From Frankiales bacterium (lineage in GTDB: Bacteria; Actinomycetota; Actinomycetes; Mycobacteriales; SCTD01): 12,628 nucleotides of DNA. The notes below the pieces were generated by a model. The model worked only from the letters and a program-made list of their open reading frames with translations. It did no database searches and had not been told where the DNA came from. Both the position numbers and the translations under genes were made by a program. Location: the NCBI GenBank assembly GCA_025464915.1, contig JAODNF010000102.1:1-12628 (forward strand), written 5' to 3'. Positions 6,982 through 12,628 of the stretch are shown here, piece by piece (the first letter of the stretch is position 1; every line of letters starts with the position of its first letter).

Positions 6982-7802
6982 CCCTCGTCGTCGCCGTCCC
7001 GGAGCAGTCGAGCACGGTCAGGATCGGTCGTACGACGCTGCGGGTCGTCGTCCGTCCCGGCACGGGCACCGGTCCGCCGCTGCTGCTGTGCAACGGCATC
7101 GGGGCCCAGCAGGAGGTGCTCAAGCCCTTCGTCGACGCCCTGGACCCGCAGATCACCGCGGTCCGCTTCGACGTGCCCGGCGTCGGCGCGTCGCCGCTGC
7201 CTGCCCTGCCGCGCACCTACCACCAGCTCGCGCTGCTGGCGCGGCGGATGATGGACCGGCTGGGCTACCAGGCCTTCGACGTCCTCGGCATCTCCTGGGG
7301 GGGTGGGCTCGCTCAGCAGATCGCCTTCCAGCACCGGCGTCGGTGCCGGCGGCTCGTCCTGTGCGCGACCGCGACGGGCTGGATGATGGTGCCCGGCAAG
7401 CCGCAGGTGCTCAGGCACATGGTGACGCCGGCCCGCTACCGCGACCGCGACTACGTGCGGAACGTCGCCGGGACCATCTACGGCGGCCAGATGCGCACCC
7501 AGCCCGACCAGGCCCGTGCCCTGCTCGTCGAGGGCGATCGCCCGCCGTCGTACCGCGCCTACGCCTACCAGCTCCTCGCCGCGGCCGGCTGGACCAGCCT
7601 GCCGTGGCTGCCGATGATCCGGCAGCAGACGCTGATCGTGCACGGCACCGACGACCCGGTGGTGCCGCTGGCGAACGCGCGCATTCTGGCGGCACTGCTG
7701 CCGCACGCCCGGCTGCACACCTACGACGACGGGCACCTCGGTCTCGTGACGCGTGCCGAGGAGCTCGCACCGGTCGTCTCGGCGTTCCTGCTCAAGCCCT
7801 GA
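6978..7802 (+). CDS. phaZ: Intracellular medium-chain-length PHA depolymerase
   Basis: 274 residues, alpha/beta-hydrolase fold, no signal peptide, so intracellular. It closely follows the Pseudomonas PhaZ pattern: PLLLCNGIGAQ near residue 34-44, RFDVPGVGASP (63-73), the nucleophile elbow GISWGGGLAQQ (104-114) with Ser106, MVPGKPQVL (137-145), the TIYGG block (166-170), Asp226 in HGTDDPVVP and His253 in DDGHLGLVTRAE. The triad positions are within a few residues of those of P. putida PhaZ (about Ser102, Asp221, His248, from memory). It releases 3-hydroxyalkanoate from stored polymer. Start ATG at 6978 overlaps the phaC stop, so the two are translationally coupled in the phaC-phaZ order known from Pseudomonas. 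Its last 11 nt overlap the convergent methionine aminopeptidase gene, leaving no space for a classical terminator. A generic alpha/beta hydrolase is the alternative, but the family-specific blocks argue against it. Confidence 0.9.
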   Translation: MTLVVAVPEQSSTVRIGRTTLRVVVRPGTGTGPPLLLCNGIGAQQEVLKPFVDALDPQITAVRFDVPGVGASPLPALPRTYHQLALLARRMMDRLGYQAFDVLGISWGGGLAQQIAFQHRRRCRRLVLCATATGWMMVPGKPQVLRHMVTPARYRDRDYVRNVAGTIYGGQMRTQPDQARALLVEGDRPPSYRAYAYQLLAAAGWTSLPWLPMIRQQTLIVHGTDDPVVPLANARILAALLPHARLHTYDDGHLGLVTRAEELAPVVSAFLLKP

Positions 7803-8565
7803 GAGCGGTCAGGACCTCCGCCCCGAACTGGGTGATGGCGACCGTGTGCTCGCTGTGCGCCGTGCGGGCGCCCGTCGCGCTTCTCAGCGTCCAGCCGTCG
7901 GCGTCCGTGACGAGCTTCGAGGTGTCGGCCATGACCCACGGCTCGAGGGCGAGCAGCATGCCGGGCTGCAGCTTCGCGCCCTGACCGGGCCGGCCGTCGT
8001 TCGCGACGTGCGGGTCCTGGTGCATCGTCGTGCCGACGCCATGACCGCCGAACTCGGTGTTGACCCGGTAACCGGCGCCTCGCAGCACCGAGCCGATGGC
8101 GTAGGAGATGTCGCCGACCCGGGCGCCGGGGCGCACGGCGCCGATGCCCGCCGCCAGCGCGCGCTCCGTGATGGCGATCATCGCGGTGTCCTTCGGCGAC
8201 CGCACCGCTCCGACGACGAAGCTGATCGCCGAGTCCGCCACCACTCCCCCGAGCGAGACCGCGAGGTCGAGCGACACCAGGTCGCCGTCCGCGACCACGT
8301 AGTCGTGCGGCAGCCCGTGCAGCACGGCGTCGTTGACCGACGTGCAGATGTAGTGGCCGAACGGGCCCCGGCCGAAGGAGGGGGCGTAGTCCACGTAGCA
8401 GGACTCGGCGCCTGCCTCGACGATCGCCTCCCTTGTCCAGGCGTCGATGTCGAGCAGGTTCGTGCCCACCTCCACCCGGGTGCGCAGCGACGCCAGGATG
8501 TCCGCGACGAGCGCCCCCGAGTCACGGGCGCGCGCGAGCTCCGGCGTGCTCATCACCTGGATCAT
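7792..8565 (-). CDS. map: Methionine aminopeptidase, type I
   Basis: 257 residues; removes the initiator Met from nascent proteins. All metal ligands of the M24A fold are visible: Asp100 (SLDLAV), Asp111 (VADSA), His175 (GGHGVG), Glu208 (LALEPW) and Glu239 (HSEHTV), plus the catalytic-site His83 in VNDAVLHGLP. There is no N-terminal zinc or SH3-like extension. The ATG at 8565 gives the expected MIQVMSTPEL start; a TTG at 8574 and an ATG at 8553 are alternatives, and no strong ribosome site is present. It lies 31 nt after the SDR gene on the same strand, so probably cotranscribed. Actinobacteria usually keep their housekeeping map near the secY/adk ribosomal cluster; this one is elsewhere, so it may be a second paralogue (inference). 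Its 3' end overlaps phaZ by 11 nt. Confidence 0.92.
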   Translation of the reverse strand: MIQVMSTPELARARDSGALVADILASLRTRVEVGTNLLDIDAWTREAIVEAGAESCYVDYAPSFGRGPFGHYICTSVNDAVLHGLPHDYVVADGDLVSLDLAVSLGGVVADSAISFVVGAVRSPKDTAMIAITERALAAGIGAVRPGARVGDISYAIGSVLRGAGYRVNTEFGGHGVGTTMHQDPHVANDGRPGQGAKLQPGMLLALEPWVMADTSKLVTDADGWTLRSATGARTAHSEHTVAITQFGAEVLTALRA

Positions 8566-8596
8566 GGGAGGCAACTCTAGAGCGATCGGCCCGGCG

Positions 8597-9316
8597 TCAG
8601 GGCAGCAGCGACAGGCCGCCGTCGAGGACGAGGACCTCGCCCGTGACGTACGTCGACCGCACGAACCCGAGAACGGCCTCGGCGACGTCGTCCGCGGTCG
8701 CCGGCCGCTTCATCGGCGCGATCGCGGTCACCAGGGCCCGGAGCTCGTCCCAGTCCGCCGTCCACGGGGTGTCGACCAGACCGGGGGCGACCGCGTTCAC
8801 GCGGACGTCGGGCGCGAGGGCCTTCGCCAGCAGCCGGGTCTGGTGGTTGAAGGCCGCCTTGCTCGCCGCGTAGGGGATCGAGCTGCCGGTGGGCCGCACG
8901 CCCGCGAGCGAGGAGACGTTGACGACGCAGCCCTTCGCGTCCCTGAGTGCCTCCTCGAACGCGGTCACGAGGACGAACGGCGCGATGACGTTGACGTCGT
9001 ACAACCGCCGCCAGACCTCGGGGGTGGCTGCCTTCAGGTCGGGGTGCGGGATCACCTCGGTCGTGCCGGCGTTGTTGACCAGGCAGTCGATCCGCCCGTA
9101 CCGCCGCAGCACCTCGGCGGCGAGCCCGGCCGCTGCGGTCTCGTCGCCGACGTCGGCCTGCACGTAGTCGCCGCCGATGGACGCGGCCACCGCCTCGCCG
9201 GCCGCCACGGAGCTGCGGCTGTTGACCACGACCCGGTACCCCTCGTCGGCGAGCCGCCGAGCGGTCGCCTCACCGATCCCGGAGGACGAGCCGGTCACCA
9301 GGGCGATCTTCGACAT
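8597..9316 (-). CDS. Short-chain dehydrogenase/reductase (classical SDR)
   Basis: 239 residues with the full classical SDR set: cofactor motif TGSSSGIG (8-15), NNAG (81-84), Asn109, Ser136 in NVSSLAG, Tyr149 and Lys153 in YAASK, and the GEVLVLDGG end. Arg34 after VVNSRSS near the end of beta-2 suggests NADP(H) preference, though this is weak. Substrate unknown; FabG-like 3-oxoacyl reductase or another alcohol/ketone reductase are both possible, and a link to PHA precursor supply is only suggested by proximity. The ATG at 9316 is the first Met of a proper Rossmann N-terminus (MSKIALVTG). Just 11 nt upstream on the same strand ends the remnant of a histidine kinase gene, so the native promoter may have been lost with that gene or lie within the remnant. 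The map gene follows 31 nt downstream. Confidence 0.88.
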   Translation of the reverse strand: MSKIALVTGSSSGIGEATARRLADEGYRVVVNSRSSVAAGEAVAASIGGDYVQADVGDETAAAGLAAEVLRRYGRIDCLVNNAGTTEVIPHPDLKAATPEVWRRLYDVNVIAPFVLVTAFEEALRDAKGCVVNVSSLAGVRPTGSSIPYAASKAAFNHQTRLLAKALAPDVRVNAVAPGLVDTPWTADWDELRALVTAIAPMKRPATADDVAEAVLGFVRSTYVTGEVLVLDGGLSLLP

Positions 9317-9327
9317 GACCCGGCACG

Positions 9328-9441
9328 CTACAGCGGCAGGGTCAGGCGGAAGGCCGCCCCGCTGCCAGGCCGGTTGCCGGCCGTGATGGCACCGCCGTGC
9401 AACCGGGCGTTCTCCTGAGCGATGGCCAGTCCGAGCCCCCG
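9328..9441 (-). pseudogene. Histidine kinase, C-terminal ATPase-domain remnant
   Basis: Reading the minus strand from 9441 to the TAG at 9328-9330 gives RGLGLAIAQENARLHGG, then AITAGNRPGSGAAFRLTLPL and stop. This is the G2 box and last strands of a sensor histidine kinase HATPase domain, most like MtrB-type kinases (GLGLAIALEDARLHGG in memory). Everything 5' of the G2 box, including the H box, N box, G1 box and any membrane segments, is missing: upstream sequence switches at about 9440 to an unrelated carboxypeptidase on the other strand. Only about 37 codons survive, so the fragment cannot be functional. It ends 11 nt before the SDR start, which implies the intact kinase gene once preceded the SDR gene on the same strand. 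Confidence 0.8.
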
Positions 9442-9450
9442 GGAGCTCGG
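9431..9450. repeat. Near-perfect palindrome at the junction of two gene remnants
   Basis: Nine of ten base pairs of this 20-bp inverted repeat match; the centre is CCCGGG at 9438-9443 and the only mismatch pairs 9437 with 9444. Read outwards, the left arm encodes the histidine kinase residues RGLG on the minus strand and the right arm encodes the carboxypeptidase residues RELG on the plus strand, so the palindrome consists of the two remnants' own similar codons meeting head to head. Confidence 0.7.
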
Positions 9451-9817
9451 CATGCACGACACGACCTACACCGATCCCAGCGGCTACCAGGACAGCACGG
9501 TGTCGACGGCGCACGACCAGCTGCTTCTCCTTCGCGCCGCCCTGCGCTCCTCCGAGCTCGCCGACGTGATGGGCTCGCGCTCTGCCGTACTGCCTGTCGT
9601 CGGGCTCGTGCGCAACACCGACACGCTGCTCGGCCGGGACGGCTTCATCGCCGGCAAGACCGGCTCGACCAGCGCGGCCGGCGGCTGCCTGGTCTTCCGA
9701 GCGGTACGAGGAGGGCGTGTGCTGGACGGTGTGGTGCTCGGGCAGCGTGGCGGCAGGCTCGTCGACGCCGCGCTGCTCCAGGCGATCCAGGTGGCGCGCG
9801 AGGCCTTCGCCGCCTGA
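9440..9817 (+). pseudogene. D-alanyl-D-alanine carboxypeptidase (S11 family), C-terminal remnant
   Basis: The plus-strand frame from about 9440 begins RELGMHDTTYTDPSGY, a typical internal stretch of DacA-like serine carboxypeptidases (peptidoglycan stem trimming), and continues through LLGRDGFIAGKTGSTSAAGGC with the KTG motif at 9656-9664 to the TGA at 9815-9817. The N-terminal two thirds, including the signal peptide and the SxxK and SxN active-site motifs, are missing. An open frame can formally start at ATG 9422, but those first codons are the antisense of the histidine kinase remnant and no ribosome site precedes them. Some 125 residues remain of an expected 350-420, so this is a broken gene. 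It converges on the lipoprotein gene 78 bp further on. Confidence 0.85.
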
Positions 9818-9895
9818 CCGCCCTCGCGAACCCGCCTGCGACGCGGCGACGAGCAGGCAGGCTCACACCCCCATCAGCTGATCGGTGCGGGGGGC

Positions 9896-11368
9896 TCAGC
9901 TCGAGACTCTGCCGCCGTACGTCCAGCAGGAGCAGGGTCCGTCGAACCGGAGTTGCCGCAGCCCCGAGGCACCGTCACGCTGCTTCGTCGAGAGAGCTGT
10001 GCCCAGGCTCCTGGAGGAGCGGAAGGTCGACGCTGTCTGGTCGAGGAGCCGCACGACGGCGTTGCCGTCGAGCCGCGCTCCGGGAGCCAGTGCCTGAGTC
10101 GTGTGCTGGAGCATGAGGAAGAAGTCGCAGTAGGCCAGGGCGAGCAGCTCGGTGTCCCGTGAGTTCGCGCTGCCGTTGGACCGGAAGATGCTGCGGCAGG
10201 TCCTGGTCGTGGCGTTGCTGATCTCGTGCCTGCTGTCGACGTCGTCGAGCCACCAGCCGACGGCCATCGCGCCGGTGACCTGGTTGGCGTCCATGCCCGC
10301 GATGGCGTCGTAGGACGTGAGGCCGTATCGCGGGTGATAGCCCTGCGACTGCGCGCCCGGCTGGAAGGCGACGCCGATCCCGCCGGGGACGGCGGACGAC
10401 ATGACGTGCGTGACCCCGGCAGACCTGAACTTGAGGACGGCCGACTGCACCTCGCTGACCGTGGAACCGAGGCCCGAGGTCGAGTCGGCGTATCGCGCCT
10501 CGAACGTGACCTTGACGCTGAGGCCGATCTTGTGGAGCTCGCTGTCGATGAGCTTGGCCAGCAGCCGTGACTGGGGATAGTCGTAGCTCAGGACGCCGAT
10601 CACGGGCTTGCCCTTGAAGTACCCGGCTTGCTGCAGTCCCCGCACGTACAGCGGAGCGAGCCGCTCGACGGTGATCATCCACGGCTCCACCAGCAGCGGG
10701 CCCGCCGAGTAGTCGCGCTCGCTCCGCAGCCGCAGGGAAGAGGCGTCCAGCACCGCCCCGTGCTGCTTGAGGCAGGTGCTGAGCTGCCCGATGTCGATGT
10801 TCACGGGGAAGCTCGCGGCGATGACGTGGTGGTCCTGCGTCCAGAGCGTGCACGCCTCCTGGACGAAGACCGACCACGAGTCCGGCCGCGTCAGGTCGAC
10901 GGCGTAGTAGACGGGCTTGACGAGATGGCCGGCCAGTCCGCCGTGCGTGTTGAGGTAGCTGACGAGGGCGTCGCCCTGCGCCTTGCCGTCGCCGAGGTTG
11001 ACCGAGCCGCCGAGGGACTGCGAGAAGGCCGCACCGTTCTCGGCGTAGGCGATACCGATCTCGACGGGCGCTCCGCGCGGGACGGCGGTGACCGCGGTCG
11101 GCAGCTGCGCCCCGGGGACGGCGACGGTCGTGTCGTCCGGCGTCGCCGCGCCGGTTCCTCCCGGCCCGGTCGACCGGCCTTGCGCTGTCGTCGTGGGCCC
11201 CGTTGCCGGAACGTCGCCCGGGCCGACCGTGGGTGCCGGCCCGGACACCTGCAACCCGTCGGGACCGGCGGCCGTCCGCTGGTTCGCCAAGGGCACGGTC
11301 GTGCCGCACCCGACCAGACCGATGCTCAGCACCGCGGCACCGATCAGGCGCCCTCGCTTCGACGTCAC
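9896..11368 (-). CDS. Lipoprotein with type I periplasmic-binding (branched-chain amino-acid-type) fold
   Basis: 490 residues. A short signal peptide ends in the lipobox LVGC, with lipidated Cys21. Residues 22-98 are a low-complexity Gly/Pro/Thr/Ala tether, and the binding domain follows from about PVEIGIAYAEN (101-111) to the end. The fold assignment rests on the overall pattern of a Leu/Ile/Val-binding-protein-like solute receptor: VEIGIAY start, YFKGKPVIGVLSYDYPQS hinge region, then GVTHVMSS and YGLTSYDA. Six further cysteines (173, 199, 391, 414, 479, 481) could form disulfides. The GTG at 11368 overlaps the stop of the upstream serine hydrolase gene (GTGA) and has GAGGAG 5 nt upstream. 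No ABC permease or ATPase gene is visible, so it could serve a distant transporter or act as a surface sensor; the ligand is unknown. Confidence 0.8.
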   Translation of the reverse strand: MTSKRGRLIGAAVLSIGLVGCGTTVPLANQRTAAGPDGLQVSGPAPTVGPGDVPATGPTTTAQGRSTGPGGTGAATPDDTTVAVPGAQLPTAVTAVPRGAPVEIGIAYAENGAAFSQSLGGSVNLGDGKAQGDALVSYLNTHGGLAGHLVKPVYYAVDLTRPDSWSVFVQEACTLWTQDHHVIAASFPVNIDIGQLSTCLKQHGAVLDASSLRLRSERDYSAGPLLVEPWMITVERLAPLYVRGLQQAGYFKGKPVIGVLSYDYPQSRLLAKLIDSELHKIGLSVKVTFEARYADSTSGLGSTVSEVQSAVLKFRSAGVTHVMSSAVPGGIGVAFQPGAQSQGYHPRYGLTSYDAIAGMDANQVTGAMAVGWWLDDVDSRHEISNATTRTCRSIFRSNGSANSRDTELLALAYCDFFLMLQHTTQALAPGARLDGNAVVRLLDQTASTFRSSRSLGTALSTKQRDGASGLRQLRFDGPCSCWTYGGRVSS

Positions 11369-12432
11369 TGCTGCTCCTCGAGGTCGTGTGCGAGCGCGGC
11401 GATCAGCCGCGGCACCCGCGGATCCGGCAGCCTGGTGCTGCGATCGGTCAGGAAGGCGACGCCGAGGCCGCGCACCGGATCAGCCCAGGCTGCTGACCCG
11501 CCGAACCCGAAGTGACCGAAGGCCTCCGGAACGAGCCCTCCCTTGTGCTGCCGCATGCCGTGGTAGCCCAGACGCCACATCATCTTCTGGCGCAGGACGA
11601 TGTCGCGGTCCGTGCTCTGGACTTCCGTCGCCTCTTTCCAGACCTCCGGGGTCAAGTAGGTCCGCCCCTGCCACTGCCCGCCGGCGGCCAGCATCGCGTA
11701 CATCGTGGCCAGCGCCTCGGCGGTGAAGAAGCCGCCGATGCCCGGCACGGGCACGTCCATGCACCGCGGGTGGTTCACGAGCCGCCCCGAGCCCGCGGGG
11801 AGCGAGCTGGTGCGCAGCGGGGAGAAGCGGAACCGGCAGGGGGCGTTGCGGTGCCGCTCCTCGGGCGGGCAGGCCAGCCGGAGGTCGGGCGCGCTCAACG
11901 GTTCCGCGAGCGTCGTGCGCAGCACGTCGCGCACATCGCGTCCCGTGACCGCTTCGAGGAGCCCGCTGACGAGCCAGCCGTAGGTCAGGGCGTGGTAGCC
12001 GTGCCGGGTGCCCGGTGCGTAGGCGGGGGCCTGGGCGGCCAGCGCGTCAACCTGCTGCCGGTAGTCGAAGACGTCGTCGAGAGACCGGGTGCGGGCGCGC
12101 ATCTTGTGGAGACCGGCCGAGTGGCTCAGGACGTGCCGCACCAGCAGCCGCTCCTTGCCCTCTGCCTTGAACTCCGGCCAGTAGTCGGCGACGGGGGCGT
12201 CGATGTCGACCCGCCCCTCGCTCGCGAGGGCGTGCACGACCGTGGACAGCACGCCCTTCGTCACGCTCTGGGCCTGCACCAGGGTCTGGCCGGTCCACGG
12301 GCGGCCTGATGCGTCCGTTCCGGCCTGCAGGTCGAGGACCAGGTCGTTGCCCTGGAAGACGACCAGGCTGGCTCCACCCCCGGTCTTCCGGGCGGCCAGG
12401 GTGAACACCTCGCGGGTGTGCCGGAAGCTCAT
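11365..12432 (-). CDS. Serine hydrolase, beta-lactamase/EstB family
   Basis: 355 residues, penicillin-recognising serine hydrolase fold, most likely an esterase rather than an antibiotic-degrading enzyme. The SxxK motif is Ser56-Val-Thr-Lys59, the second motif Tyr146-His-Ala in GYHALTYGWL, and the third His307-Phe-Gly309 in FGHFGFGGS. The RHVLSHSAGL block (99-108) is also typical. The N-terminus (MSFRHTREVF) has no signal peptide, which argues for a cytoplasmic enzyme and against cell-wall or secreted beta-lactamase function. The ATG at 12432 overlaps the stop of the upstream alpha/beta hydrolase as ATGA, and the stop at 11365-11367 overlaps the lipoprotein start, so all three are coupled. 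Substrate unknown; short-chain esters or lactones are plausible. Confidence 0.88.
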   Translation of the reverse strand: MSFRHTREVFTLAARKTGGGASLVVFQGNDLVLDLQAGTDASGRPWTGQTLVQAQSVTKGVLSTVVHALASEGRVDIDAPVADYWPEFKAEGKERLLVRHVLSHSAGLHKMRARTRSLDDVFDYRQQVDALAAQAPAYAPGTRHGYHALTYGWLVSGLLEAVTGRDVRDVLRTTLAEPLSAPDLRLACPPEERHRNAPCRFRFSPLRTSSLPAGSGRLVNHPRCMDVPVPGIGGFFTAEALATMYAMLAAGGQWQGRTYLTPEVWKEATEVQSTDRDIVLRQKMMWRLGYHGMRQHKGGLVPEAFGHFGFGGSAAWADPVRGLGVAFLTDRSTRLPDPRVPRLIAALAHDLEEQQ

Positions 12433-12628
12433 GACGCCAGGACCGATGTCGAGCCGAGGAACGCTGTGATCGCTCCGGCGACGGCCGTCGTCGCGTCGGT
12501 GAACAGGGCGTGACCGGCACCGGGCACCAGCTCGAACCTTGCGCCGGGCACCGCGGCCGCAAGTCGTTCGCCGGCTCGAGCAGGGACGATCCGGTCCTGG
12601 GCGCCGTGGATCACCAGTGTGGGCACGT
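12429..12628 (-). CDS. Alpha/beta-fold hydrolase, C-terminal part, 5' end off the right edge
   Basis: About 66 codons are visible, starting inside the protein at the window edge. The read PTLVIHGAQDRIVP contains the acid residue strand (Asp in GAQD) and GAGHALF contains the catalytic His, both typical of the C-terminal end of alpha/beta hydrolases. The internal Met-like start (GTG near the edge) is not a real start, because the strand leading to the acid residue follows the missing nucleophile elbow. The stop TGA at 12429-12431 overlaps the next gene's ATG. It is the first visible member of a three-gene coupled unit. Specific function cannot be read from the fragment. Confidence 0.8.
   Translation of the reverse strand, partial: VPTLVIHGAQDRIVPARAGERLAAAVPGARFELVPGAGHALFTDATTAVAGAITAFLGSTSVLAS

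Noticed and set aside
8447..9418. Plus-strand open frames opposite map and the SDR
   Set aside because: Both genes are unambiguous on the minus strand; the antisense frames show no motifs.
9422..9439. Start of a complete 131-residue protein from ATG 9422
   Set aside because: These codons are the antisense of the histidine kinase remnant, there is no ribosome site, and the rest lacks SxxK and SxN; treated as part of a pseudogene junction.
9834..9858. Possible terminator stem GCCTGC/GCAGGC between the carboxypeptidase remnant and the lipoprotein gene
   Set aside because: Only six pairs, a 13-nt loop and no T-run; too weak at this GC content.
9873..9882. Ten-bp palindrome ATCAGCTGAT with flanking C and G runs
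   Set aside because: Flanks do not pair in register; no evidence for an operator or terminator.

Overview
The window is very GC-rich and tightly packed, with GTG and TTG starts, GTGA/ATGA gene overlaps and protein families typical of a free-living actinobacterium. The genus cannot be fixed from sequence reading alone; a Nocardioides-like or related soil actinobacterium is a guess. No rRNA, tRNA, CRISPR array, insertion sequence or replication origin was seen.

Layout. (1) 1-2202, minus strand: a metal-binding DinB/MDMPI-fold protein is translationally coupled to a biotin-dependent acyl-CoA carboxylase beta subunit of methylcrotonyl/geranyl-CoA type, which is cut by the left edge. (2) 2354-4321: a SpoIIE/PP2C phosphatase with an unfamiliar N-terminal sensory region (plus) converges on, and overlaps by 9 nt, a stand-alone receiver-domain response regulator (minus). 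(3) 4528-7802: a TetR repressor-like gene (minus) is divergent from a two-gene polyhydroxyalkanoate operon, phaC (synthase closely resembling the Pseudomonas class II type) and phaZ (intracellular medium-chain-length PHA depolymerase). The short region between tetR and phaC holds two near-identical palindromes with centres 21 bp apart. (4) 7792-9316, minus: an SDR oxidoreductase followed 31 nt later by a type I methionine aminopeptidase, whose 3' end overlaps phaZ by 11 nt. (5) 9328-9817: the C-terminal end of a histidine kinase (minus) and the C-terminal third of a D-Ala-D-Ala carboxypeptidase (plus) are fused head to head, both lacking their 5' parts, and the junction lies in a near-perfect 20-bp palindrome. 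(6) 9896-12628, minus: three genes linked by 4-nt overlaps: an alpha/beta hydrolase (cut by the right edge), a serine beta-lactamase/esterase-family protein and a lipoprotein with a type I periplasmic-binding fold.

How the parts fit. The clearest system is the storage-polymer module: PhaC polymerises (R)-3-hydroxyacyl-CoA, PhaZ mobilises the polymer, and the divergent TetR with its twin operators is the obvious candidate regulator of both sides. The carboxylase and the SDR could touch the same acyl-CoA pool, but that is inference only. The gene-fragment junction near 9440 marks a past rearrangement, or a chimeric assembly, and is the main structural anomaly. All gaps between genes are under 300 bases.
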